Source of the DNA: Fastidiosipila sanguinis
GTDB lineage: Bacteria; Bacillota; Clostridia; Saccharofermentanales; Fastidiosipilaceae
Direction of reading: 5' to 3'
Assembly (NCBI RefSeq): GCF_002998295.1
Contig: NZ_CP027226.1
Coordinates: 1,222,001 to 1,286,000 of the forward strand
DNA length: 64,000 nucleotides
Positions within the stretch are counted from its first letter, which is position 1. The number at the start of each line of letters is the position of its first letter. Made by a program: the position numbers and the translations under genes. The notes under the pieces were generated by a model. It searched no databases. It worked only from the letters and a program-made list of their open reading frames with translations, and was not told the DNA's origin. Positions 9,881-19,681 of the stretch are shown here, one piece after another.

Positions 9881-9911
9881 AAAGCCGTTTGATATCGATT
9901 CAAACGGCTTT
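9881..9911. terminator. Bidirectional terminator between GH31 and mltG
   Basis: AAAGCCGTTTGA pairs perfectly with TCAAACGGCTTT across a 7-base loop, between the convergent stops at 9848 (plus) and 9946 (minus). Flanks are A/T rich on both sides, so it can serve both genes. Confidence 0.85.
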
Positions 9912-9945
9912 GATTATCTTTATTATTCAGAAATAAACTCTAAAT

Positions 9946-11148
9946 TTATTTCCAGTTTCCTTTATATTTCTCAATATTAGCCTGATGCTCTGCTTGGGTA
10001 GAAGCAAACACAGTACCACCCTCACCATCAGCAACAAAGAACATAATACTTTGTTCATCTGTATCAGGATATAGGGCTGCTTTAATAGCGTTTAGACCTG
10101 GATTAGAAATCGGTCCTGGAGGTAATCCTTCATGCTTATATGTGTTATATGGATTATCAATCTGTAATTGCTCTTTATTCGCTGCCCAAACAGTTTCTTT
10201 ACCTTCTAGTTTAAGCAAGTAGTTAATCGTAGCATCAGATTCTAAGTTCCAGTCATAATAAAGTCTATTATGGAATACTCGAGAAATCTTGTACTGATCA
10301 TATAGGTTACCACTCTCAGCCTCTATTATAGATGCCAAAGTAAGTAACTTATCTAAAGAAAAACCTAAACTTGAGGCTCTCTCAGTAATGTCTTTAGACA
10401 GTTTTCTCTCAGTGTTTCGCAACATTGTGTTTATCATGTCTTCTTCAGTAGCATTCAAGTCAAATTGATAAGTATCTGGGAAAAGATAACCTTCCAAAGC
10501 GTAAACTCTTTCTGGTCTATCGGTTGGAATTGCACTTATGAAAGAATATTGTGTGAAAATCTCTGGTGAGTTAACAAGTTTATCCATCTTTTTCTCATCA
10601 AAATTAATTCCATTCTCACGTAAAATCTTCTTCATATCAACATAAGCAGTTCCCTCAGGGAAAGTTACCCAGCTTGATTCAGCAGGCAGTGAAAGATTGT
10701 ACATAATTTCGTTATAGTTCATGCCCTTCAAAACGAAGTGTGTACCCTTCTGGAACTTACCGTCAAAACCATTAATCTTACCAACAAGCACGAATGGTAG
10801 AGCATCATCTATGATACCTTTGTCAACTAATTGCTTAGCAACATCACGCGAACCATCTCCGTAGTTAATATAGATCTCGACTGCACCTGGTGTGTCTTTG
10901 GTTACATGAACTGGAGTCTTAACCTTCTTCTGATTTTTAGAGTTTTCATCCGTACTTTCTGACTTGCTTTCTTCAGGATTATTGCCTTCTAGTTCTGCCT
11001 GTCTTGAGGCACTAGCAATAGCTGAGGCTTTAGCATCTTGGTCCAGAATAAATCCATACCCTATTCTAAATCCAACCAACAAAGTCACTAACACCAAAAC
11101 AATTGCTATAAAGTAACCTGATATTGTTTTTAATTTATTACTTAACAT
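9946..11148 (-). CDS. mltG: Endolytic murein transglycosylase MltG (YceG)
   Basis: Membrane-anchored lytic transglycosylase, 400 aa, that cuts nascent glycan strands and limits their length. One membrane segment near residues 8-30 is followed by an Ala/Ser/Glu linker, a LysM-like region and the YceG domain. That domain has LASIIEAESGN (catalytic Glu) and the family signature EGLPPGPISNPG. It ends convergently with GH31 and lies downstream of typA and der, in a run of cell-envelope and translation genes. Confidence 0.95.
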   Translation of the reverse strand: MLSNKLKTISGYFIAIVLVLVTLLVGFRIGYGFILDQDAKASAIASASRQAELEGNNPEESKSESTDENSKNQKKVKTPVHVTKDTPGAVEIYINYGDGSRDVAKQLVDKGIIDDALPFVLVGKINGFDGKFQKGTHFVLKGMNYNEIMYNLSLPAESSWVTFPEGTAYVDMKKILRENGINFDEKKMDKLVNSPEIFTQYSFISAIPTDRPERVYALEGYLFPDTYQFDLNATEEDMINTMLRNTERKLSKDITERASSLGFSLDKLLTLASIIEAESGNLYDQYKISRVFHNRLYYDWNLESDATINYLLKLEGKETVWAANKEQLQIDNPYNTYKHEGLPPGPISNPGLNAIKAALYPDTDEQSIMFFVADGEGGTVFASTQAEHQANIEKYKGNWK

Positions 11149-11221
11149 ACTTTACCCAATCTCTTAACAGCTTCATGTATTAGCTATATTATAGCAAATA
11201 ATCCTCTAATATAAGTAGCAT

Positions 11222-13072
<1,851 letters not shown>

Positions 13073-13162
13073 TTTCTCCTTTTTATTTTTGTAAAAATTT
13101 TAGCACTATTTATTCTTTTCGAAATTACATAGCTTTATTTATTGTTTATAAAATTCCAGAAA

Positions 13163-14500
13163 CTATTCTGCTAATTCTTTGGATTTATTCTTATTACGCA
13201 AGAAAATTCTAATGGAAGTACCTTGGAAATCAAAAGCTCTCCTAATTTGGTTTTCTAGATATCTTTCATAACTAAAGTGCAATAATTCCACGTCATTAAC
13301 AAACAATGCAAATGATGGTGGGTTCGTCGCAACTTGTACTGCATAAGATATCTTCAAGCGTCTACCTTTATAGCTTGGTGCTTGCAGCATTTGTTGAGCG
13401 TCACCAATAATTTCATTTAACTTACCCGTACTAATCTCTCGATTACAATTTTCCCAAACATAATTAATAGTTTCAAATAATTTATTTAGTTTAGAACCTG
13501 TTTTCGCAGATATAAAAACTATCTCTGCATATGGCATAAATGCAAAAGTTTCACGAATACGCAAAGTCATTTCATTGAAATCAAAAGCTTTTTCATCTGC
13601 CGGGAGATCCCATTTATTTACACAAATTATAATTCCTTTACCAGCTTTATGAGCTAGACCTGCAATCTTTGTATCTTGTTCGCTTGGACCTTCTGTAGCA
13701 TCAATCATCACTAGACAAATATCAGCACGTTCAATTGCTGCAGTTGCTCGTAGTACTGAATATCTTTCCAGCTGATCTCCAATTCTAGCTTTGCGTCGCA
13801 TACCAGCAGTATCAAGAAGAATGAAATTACCATACTCATTCTCAACTGGTGTATCAGTCGTATCTCTAGTTGTACCAGCCATATTACTGACTATTGCACG
13901 CTCTTGACCAGTTATTTTATTAACAAGAGAAGATTTACCAACGTTTGGCTTACCGATGATTGCTAGTTTTAGATAATCTTTGAAATCTTCATCTTCTTCA
14001 TACTCTGGAGCAAGTTCATTGATTTTATCCAACAAGTCACCCATACCTAGACCCTGAGCTGCAGATATCGCATGAACTTCTTCGAAACCTAATTGGTAGA
14101 AATCATAAAACTCTGCTGGTAAGTCTGGACCATCAGATTTATTAACTGCAACTACAATTGGTTTATTAGTTCTACGTAAGATATCAGCAACTTCGAAATC
14201 GCTTGGATGCAAACCTTCTTTTCCATCTACCATGAAAAGAATTACATCTGCCATTTCAATAGCAATTTCAGCTTGAGTTCGCATTTGCTGCAATAAATCA
14301 TCTTTGCTATCTGGTTCAATACCACCAGTATCAATTAAAACATATGGTTCACCTAGCCACTCAACTTCAGCATAAATCCTATCTCTAGTAACACCTGGAG
14401 TATCTGCAACTATAGAGATTCTCTCACGCGCTAGATAGTTAAAGAAGCTAGACTTACCTACATTTGGTCTGCCAACAATGGCTATTACTGTTTTATGCAT
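13163..14500 (-). CDS. der: Ribosome biogenesis GTPase Der (EngA)
   Basis: Essential double-GTPase for 50S assembly, 445 aa. The first G domain starts with GRPNVGKSSFF and the second with GKPNVGKSSLV near residue 185. DTPG and DTAG switch II motifs and NKSD and NKWD specificity motifs are present, and a C-terminal KH-like domain ends at LAE. It lies upstream of typA and is separated from rpmF by a terminator hairpin. Confidence 0.97.
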   Translation of the reverse strand: MHKTVIAIVGRPNVGKSSFFNYLARERISIVADTPGVTRDRIYAEVEWLGEPYVLIDTGGIEPDSKDDLLQQMRTQAEIAIEMADVILFMVDGKEGLHPSDFEVADILRRTNKPIVVAVNKSDGPDLPAEFYDFYQLGFEEVHAISAAQGLGMGDLLDKINELAPEYEEDEDFKDYLKLAIIGKPNVGKSSLVNKITGQERAIVSNMAGTTRDTTDTPVENEYGNFILLDTAGMRRKARIGDQLERYSVLRATAAIERADICLVMIDATEGPSEQDTKIAGLAHKAGKGIIICVNKWDLPADEKAFDFNEMTLRIRETFAFMPYAEIVFISAKTGSKLNKLFETINYVWENCNREISTGKLNEIIGDAQQMLQAPSYKGRRLKISYAVQVATNPPSFALFVNDVELLHFSYERYLENQIRRAFDFQGTSIRIFLRNKNKSKELAE

Positions 14501-14546
14501 CTTCCACCTCCTAATAACTATAGCTTAGATCCACAATTCAAACAAA

Positions 14547-14578
14547 AACAGCGTCAGATATCTATATCCGCCGCTGTT
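14547..14578 (-). terminator. Terminator downstream of rpmF
   Basis: AACAGCG and CGCTGTT form the outer stem, with an inner GATAT/ATATC pairing. On the minus strand it is followed by GTTTTTGTTT. It lies 33 bases past the rpmF stop and ends the DUF177-rpmF transcript before der. Confidence 0.8.
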
Positions 14579-14610
14579 CAACTTATATCTATATCTACAA
14601 CTGTAATGAA

Positions 14611-14790
14611 TTATTCAACACTCATTACTTCTACACCTTTGTAGTAACCACAACTCTTACACATCTTGTGTGTTCTACGAAGTTCTTTACATTGTGGGCA
14701 CTCTACTAAATTAAGTGGTTTTAATTTATAGTTTGCTGAATGTGATCTTCTACTTCTTGCTTTTGACCATCTTCTTTTTGGTACTGCCAT
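14611..14790 (-). CDS. rpmF: 50S ribosomal protein L32
   Basis: 59-aa ribosomal protein beginning MAVPKRRWSKARSRRSHS, with a zinc-ribbon C31xxC34...C44xxC47 (CPQC and CKSC). A strong ribosome site (GGGGGCGAG) stands 5-8 bases before the ATG at 14790. The DUF177 gene upstream is its usual partner, and a terminator follows. All four cysteines are present, so this is the zinc-binding (C+) form. Confidence 0.97.
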   Translation of the reverse strand: MAVPKRRWSKARSRRSHSANYKLKPLNLVECPQCKELRRTHKMCKSCGYYKGVEVMSVE

Positions 14791-14904
14791 GTTTCTCGCC
14801 CCCTTTATTAATACTTCTATTTCTCTTTTATTATTATTATTTTGTGAACTAATACATCATACTAGTTTTACTATTATTTTTCAAAAAAGTTTAGCTATAT
14901 ACTT

Positions 14905-15471
14905 TTACAACAATTCGCGCAATTTGTCAAATTCTGGTCTCACAGCTTTTAGCTCTTCAGCATCTTTTTTTACTTTACATTCATGGTTTTCTAGGTCTTT
15001 TTTGCCACAATTTACACATAAACCAGGGCAATCTTCAGAACATTTTACTACCAAAGGTAGATTTATGTAAACTGTATCAATAATGTATCTAGTCAGGTCA
15101 ACTTTTCTACCATCATGAATTAAGAATTCATATTCTTCATCTTCACCTGCAAATTCATATGTGTCATCTTCCATACGATTTTCAAATGGATTAAATTGTG
15201 CTGGATAAATGTCTTCTGCGATTTCAATTGTCTCAACGTTCTCTACTGGTTCTAGACAAAGATCGCAATCTGCAACCCATTTAAATTCTATTTTACCTGT
15301 TAAAAGAAGAATTTTGTTCTCACCTGGCCAAATAACAAAATCATAATCAAGACCATCTGGGAATTCGAAGTTTTCATAACTTTCAATAGCTTCATTACCT
15401 TCAAAATATACTGGCTCTGGGATTCTCTTAGCCTTATAGTTCAAAAGTGATGCAATATTAATACTAATCAT
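14905..15471 (-). CDS. DUF177 (YceD) family protein
   Basis: 188-aa protein of the YceD family, almost always found just upstream of rpmF, as here; plant and E. coli relatives affect 23S rRNA accumulation. Two cysteine clusters are visible, CDLC in the middle and CSEDCPGLCVNCG near the C-terminus, a likely metal-binding knuckle seen in Firmicute members. GGGGGAAAATAAA precedes the ATG at 15471. The precise function in Bacillota is unknown. Confidence 0.9.
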   Translation of the reverse strand: MISINIASLLNYKAKRIPEPVYFEGNEAIESYENFEFPDGLDYDFVIWPGENKILLLTGKIEFKWVADCDLCLEPVENVETIEIAEDIYPAQFNPFENRMEDDTYEFAGEDEEYEFLIHDGRKVDLTRYIIDTVYINLPLVVKCSEDCPGLCVNCGKKDLENHECKVKKDAEELKAVRPEFDKLRELL

Positions 15472-15540
15472 TTTATTTTCCCCCTTTTTAGTTTTAGTTA
15501 GTTTCCAACTTTTACTACTTATTTAACTTTTGCTTGTTTT

Positions 15541-16029
15541 TTACTTATCTGCTCTTACGAAAGCAATATTCAAGTTATTATTTGCTAGAACTGAGTCTCC
15601 TTGCATTAAATCATAGTCCAGGTTGATCTCAAAATCATTCTTACTATTTTTCACGTTAACTATCTTATTAGTTCTATAAATCAACTCTAATCTACCATGA
15701 GTAGTATTTACATAGTTATAACTAAGATCAGAATTAACAAAGTCTATCGCATATGAGCTTGCTCCAAATCTTCTTAATGTAATTTTTTCTAGATCTTTTT
15801 GTATTTTCAAGCTAAACTTAGTTTTCTCTATATTTCCTTGACTGAGCTCGCCTATGGTATCTAAGCCATCAGCTTTAAGGTCCTCAAAATGTTCAAAAAT
15901 CAGAAAATAAGAATCATCCATCTCTGTCAATTCAGCTTGTGTCTCTATTATAAACTCTTGTTTATCCTGCTCATCGACAACTTGCTGGCTTTTTATAAAT
16001 AAATCAACTATTAATTTATTCTTAGACAT
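15541..16029 (-). CDS. DUF1934 (YwiB-like) beta-barrel protein
   Basis: 162-aa cytoplasmic protein matching the DUF1934 pattern: an N-terminal strand-rich half, then TTHGRLELIYRT and a terminal LDYDLMQGDSVLANNNLNI. These are small calycin-like barrels of unknown ligand. Its start overlaps the end of ddl by 8 bases, so it is translationally coupled to it. Confidence 0.8.
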   Translation of the reverse strand: MSKNKLIVDLFIKSQQVVDEQDKQEFIIETQAELTEMDDSYFLIFEHFEDLKADGLDTIGELSQGNIEKTKFSLKIQKDLEKITLRRFGASSYAIDFVNSDLSYNYVNTTHGRLELIYRTNKIVNVKNSKNDFEINLDYDLMQGDSVLANNNLNIAFVRADK

Positions 16030-17137
16030 CTATTTTCCTCTTCTGTTGCTCATATGCTTCTAACCCCAGTTCGCATATCTCTTTAAGTAGCTGAGGAAGT
16101 TCTAATCCTTCTTTCTCCCAAGCTACAGGGAAAAGACTTATGCTAGTGAATCCTGGCAAGGTATTGATTTCATTGAAATAAATTTCCGACTCATCAGGCG
16201 AGACAAAGAAATCTATACGAGACAATCCATTAATCTCCAGCAAGCTATAAATACGTTTTGCATAATCCTGAAGTTTCTGCATCGTCTCAGCCTTGATATC
16301 AGCTGGAATTTGCACTTTTGCTCCATCTGCAGATATATATTTAGTTTTGTAATCATAATACTCAACATCAGCAGATTTTACTATCTCACCTGCTACAGCA
16401 GTTTTAGCCTTATGATTTCCTAAGCATGCAATTTCAACTTCACGAGCTAAGTAGAATGGTTCTGCCAAAACTTTATGATCAAATTCTGCCGCTTCTATTA
16501 AACTTTGTCTGAGTTCTTCTGCGTTATTAACTTTATAAGTACCTACTGAAGATCCCCCATTAGCGGGCTTAAGAAACACTGGGTATCCAAGTCTTTCAAC
16601 ATCTGCAATGACTGAATCTATTGAATTATTTATATCTTCTCTATGACAAATAACAAAATCAAGCTGTGGAATATCTGAATTTTCGATTAATAACTTAGTG
16701 TAAGCTTTATCCATTGAAATTGCTGAAGATATTAAGTTAGCTCCAATATAAGGAATATCGCATAACTCCAATAATCCTTGAATTACTCCATCTTCTGCAT
16801 TTATTCCATGCAAGGCTAGATAGACTAGGTCAACATCAATTCCACCACACAAATATCTCAAATATGCCTTTGGTGAACTTAATTCTTTTAAACTTATAGC
16901 AGGAAACTCCTCCTGTGCTAAATCAGCTTTTGTAAGCTCGACCCAATTTTCCTCGCGAATCTTATCAAGATCAAGGCGAAAAGGTAACCATTCACCTTCC
17001 AAAGTGATTCCCACTGGAATTACATTATATCCTGCTGCTTTTAAGCCTTTAATTATTGTATGTGCTGAACGACAAGAAATGGCATGTTCGGTAGATACTC
17101 CACCAAACAACACCATTACATTATTTATTTCTTTCAT
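16022..17137 (-). CDS. ddl: D-alanine--D-alanine ligase
   Basis: ATP-grasp enzyme of 371 aa that joins two D-alanines for the UDP-MurNAc-pentapeptide terminus. The N-terminal domain has MVLFGGVSTEHAIS. The ATP-grasp core has FLKPANGGSSVGTYKV and LAEPFYLAREVEIACLG, and the metal-binding end has INEINTLPGFT-type residues (FNEINTLPGFTSISLFP). It overlaps the DUF1934 gene. Length and motifs fit the VanA-like longer Ddl group. Confidence 0.95.
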   Translation of the reverse strand: MKEINNVMVLFGGVSTEHAISCRSAHTIIKGLKAAGYNVIPVGITLEGEWLPFRLDLDKIREENWVELTKADLAQEEFPAISLKELSSPKAYLRYLCGGIDVDLVYLALHGINAEDGVIQGLLELCDIPYIGANLISSAISMDKAYTKLLIENSDIPQLDFVICHREDINNSIDSVIADVERLGYPVFLKPANGGSSVGTYKVNNAEELRQSLIEAAEFDHKVLAEPFYLAREVEIACLGNHKAKTAVAGEIVKSADVEYYDYKTKYISADGAKVQIPADIKAETMQKLQDYAKRIYSLLEINGLSRIDFFVSPDESEIYFNEINTLPGFTSISLFPVAWEKEGLELPQLLKEICELGLEAYEQQKRKIDV

Positions 17138-17169
17138 TAAAATTCCTCAATTTAAAAATTTGATAACAA

Positions 17170-18009
17170 TTATCTTGCAAAAAAACCTTGTGATTCTACA
17201 GGTATTTCTACTATTGAGCGGAAAACATACTCAGCTTTTTTATCATCATAATAAAAAGAACATAAATATTGTTCTCCATTTTCTAATTTAATCATTACAA
17301 AATTAGTAACTAAATTATCCTTTGATGTCTCCAATGATTTTTTCAATTTATCATATAAATTTTTCTCATTGTCGATATTATTAATTGGCTCCACTAGTTT
17401 TTGAAACTCTTCGTAATCATCTGCTGAAATAGAACTAACTAAATGTCTTGTTGCTGTTTCTGGTGTAAGCATTGGATTTCTCGCAGCTCTAATTGTATTG
17501 ATAATATCCATTAATCCCCACACTGCTAAGAAAATAACTATAGCTCCCATAATCACAAGGAAAATTTGCTTAATATTAGCATTAGCAATCTTATCTTTTA
17601 AACTAGATTTCTTACTTCCATCTTTTTTATTTTTTGCTGTTTTTTCATTTACAGCATCTTTTCCGGAATTTTCAGGGATAGAAGTTTTTTCTTCCGCAGC
17701 TCTGTTTTGCCATTCATTAGATGATTTCTCAGCATATTCAAACTCGGAAAAATCTTGGCCAGTTTTAACATTAAAATTTGCCTGTTCTCTAAAATCATTA
17801 TGATTCGCTTGTTCTGAACGATTCGCTTGTTCTGAACGATTAGCATGTTCTGAATGATTCACATCTTCTGATTTCTCAAAATCATCTTCTGAGAATTTTG
17901 GAGTAGCAAATTCTTTTGAGCCTGCTTCATTCTTTTGATAGTTTCTATTATATTCTTGATTTTTTTCTAAGTTTTCGGAACTTCTATCTTTATCCTGATT
18001 ACTTTCCAT
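17170..18009 (-). CDS. Uncharacterised single-pass membrane protein with SEQANR repeats
   Basis: 279 aa, not recognised. A very polar N-terminal half (about 1-145) rich in Glu, Asn, Lys and Ser contains a hexapeptide repeat (SEHANR, SEQANR, SEQANH near 52-72) encoded by 18-bp tandem repeats. One membrane segment follows (IFLVIMGAIVIFLAVWGLMD), then an about 105-residue extracytoplasmic domain ending GFFAR. The start at 18009 is 14 bases after the coiled-coil gene, so the two are co-transcribed. Topology suggests an intracellular disordered tail and a small outside domain; no function is assigned. Confidence 0.75.
   Translation of the reverse strand: MESNQDKDRSSENLEKNQEYNRNYQKNEAGSKEFATPKFSEDDFEKSEDVNHSEHANRSEQANRSEQANHNDFREQANFNVKTGQDFSEFEYAEKSSNEWQNRAAEEKTSIPENSGKDAVNEKTAKNKKDGSKKSSLKDKIANANIKQIFLVIMGAIVIFLAVWGLMDIINTIRAARNPMLTPETATRHLVSSISADDYEEFQKLVEPINNIDNEKNLYDKLKKSLETSKDNLVTNFVMIKLENGEQYLCSFYYDDKKAEYVFRSIVEIPVESQGFFAR
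17802..17855 (-). repeat. Three 18-bp tandem repeats inside a membrane-protein gene
   Basis: GATTCGCTTGTTCTGAAC occurs twice in tandem and a third copy differs at four bases (GATTAGCATGTTCTGAAT). On the coding strand they give repeated SEQANR-like hexapeptides. In-frame repeat-number change would alter only the length of the disordered tail. Confidence 0.85.
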
Positions 18010-18023
18010 AATTCTTAGACCTC

Positions 18024-18521
18024 TTAGCTATTATGCAAATCGGTTTTGTGTTTTCTAATAGTTACCAAAACATCTGTGATTTGATTTTCCAATGCAGTTA
18101 GACGTTTCTCTGTATATGCAATAGCAGCATCTTGTATTTCTGCAGCTGTAGCATTAGCTTCATCAATAGTATCTTGAGCATACATTCTAGCTTGTTGAGT
18201 AATTTCATGCTCATCAATCATTTGTTGTACTTCATGTTGAGCATCATCAATAATATTATCTGCTTGTTCTCTAGCAGTTTCTAACAACTCACGGCTTTGT
18301 TCTACTAGCCATTTAGATTGACGTAACTCACCTGGCAATGAATCTTTAACCATACCTAATAACATCAAAACCTCTTCTTGGTTCAACATTATATTTGATG
18401 AAAATGGAACTGTTCTTGCATCCTTGATTAGATTTTCTATTCTGTCTAGAAGTTCAAAAGTATCTTTTGTATCTTCAGACTCATGATTATCTGTATTTTC
18501 ATAATTATTGTATTCAGCCAT
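18024..18521 (-). CDS. Coiled-coil protein of the coaD neighbourhood
   Basis: 165-aa soluble protein, almost all helical. The conserved block LLEQxx-type segment SKWLVEQSRELLETAREQA is followed by heptad-rich helices (about 85-160) with many Ala, Gln and Glu. Similar proteins next to coaD in Clostridia are often mislabelled as vacuolar ATPase subunits because of coiled-coil similarity. Role unknown; DivIVA-like or scaffold function is possible but not shown. Confidence 0.75.
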   Translation of the reverse strand: MAEYNNYENTDNHESEDTKDTFELLDRIENLIKDARTVPFSSNIMLNQEEVLMLLGMVKDSLPGELRQSKWLVEQSRELLETAREQADNIIDDAQHEVQQMIDEHEITQQARMYAQDTIDEANATAAEIQDAAIAYTEKRLTALENQITDVLVTIRKHKTDLHNS

Positions 18522-18607
18522 AAATAATTCTCCTAAATTGTCTTGAGCTATAATTTACTAGGTTTACGCTCATACAACACTATTATATATCATTTTTAAA
18601 AATTATA

Positions 18608-19087
18608 TTACTTTTCAAATCTCTTTGTTACTATATCTACTATCTCTATAGGAACCATGCTAGATATATCTCCACCATAAAGAGCAACTTCTTTGACAGT
18701 GCTTGAACTAGTGTAAGAATAATCGCCTCTACTTGGTATAAATATAGTTTCATATTCGTCATACATTAAACCGTTGGTTGCATACATTTGCAATTCATAT
18801 CTGAGATCACTCTCAGATCTTAGACCTCTGACTACAACGTTTAGGTTATTATTTTTAAGATAGTCAACCATTAAACCATCATAGTATGATACTTCTATAT
18901 TTGGATATTTATTCAATATCATCTGTGCCATATCTAAACGATTTTCCACAGAAAAATCTGCTTGTTTGTTAGCATTATTCAGTATTAGCACATGTAATTT
19001 ATCACAAAGCTTAGATGCTCTACTCGCAATATCTTCATGTCCTTTTGTAAACGGATCAAAGGATCCAGGAAAAACAAATTCTTTCAT
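18608..19087 (-). CDS. coaD: Phosphopantetheine adenylyltransferase
   Basis: 159-aa enzyme making dephospho-CoA from 4'-phosphopantetheine and ATP. The nucleotidyltransferase signature GSFDPFTKGH is at the N-terminus, with RGLRSESDLRYELQM in the middle and YTSSSTVKEVA (ISSS-type motif) near the end. Typical length. Lies 18 bases downstream of rsmD, its usual partner. Confidence 0.97.
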   Translation of the reverse strand: MKEFVFPGSFDPFTKGHEDIASRASKLCDKLHVLILNNANKQADFSVENRLDMAQMILNKYPNIEVSYYDGLMVDYLKNNNLNVVVRGLRSESDLRYELQMYATNGLMYDEYETIFIPSRGDYSYTSSSTVKEVALYGGDISSMVPIEIVDIVTKRFEK

Positions 19088-19105
19088 ATGAACAACCTTT
19101 GCAAA

Positions 19106-19681
19106 TTAATTACTTTTTATTCGATAAAATGATACCATTGCTTGCCCGTACTGACAACGTTTAAGCATTGATAGTTTCTCAGTATCTGCAGTGTTAGAAT
19201 CTATTTCTTGATCATGAGAATCTGCTTCAGTAATTATAATACCATCCTCTTGCAGTAGCTCGGCTAAATAATCATCTGCTAACCTTTCAAAAAGCTTATC
19301 AAACTCCGCATAAGGTGGATCAAAATAGATTACATCAAACTTCTTCCTTTGTGCCAAAAACTTATCACAGGCTCGTTTAGCATCCATACTTAACACTTCA
19401 GCCTGATCTTCAAATCTGGTTTTAGTTAAATTTTCCTTAATATAGTCAATAGAAGTTCGTGACTTATCTACAAAATATGCCTGTTTTGCCCCGCGGCTCA
19501 AAGCTTCTATTCCCATTTGTCCACTTCCTGCAAAAAGGTCTAGAAATTCTGCATCGTCTAGCCAATCTTCAATACTAGAAAAAATAGCTTCTTTAGTTTT
19601 ATCAGCTGTAGGTCTGACTCTATCACCTTTGGGCGCTTTAAGAGGTATTCCACCTACTTTACCGGCAACTACTCTAGGCAT
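19106..19681 (-). CDS. rsmD: 16S rRNA (guanine966-N2)-methyltransferase RsmD
   Basis: 191-aa SAM-dependent methyltransferase. The N-terminus PRVVAGKVGGIPLKAPKG and RPTADKTKEAIFSS are family hallmarks. The SAM-binding FLDLFAGSGQMGIEALSRG and the catalytic DPPY (VIYFDPPYAEFD) are present. It overlaps recG by 8 bases and precedes coaD. Confidence 0.96.
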   Translation of the reverse strand: MPRVVAGKVGGIPLKAPKGDRVRPTADKTKEAIFSSIEDWLDDAEFLDLFAGSGQMGIEALSRGAKQAYFVDKSRTSIDYIKENLTKTRFEDQAEVLSMDAKRACDKFLAQRKKFDVIYFDPPYAEFDKLFERLADDYLAELLQEDGIIITEADSHDQEIDSNTADTEKLSMLKRCQYGQAMVSFYRIKSN

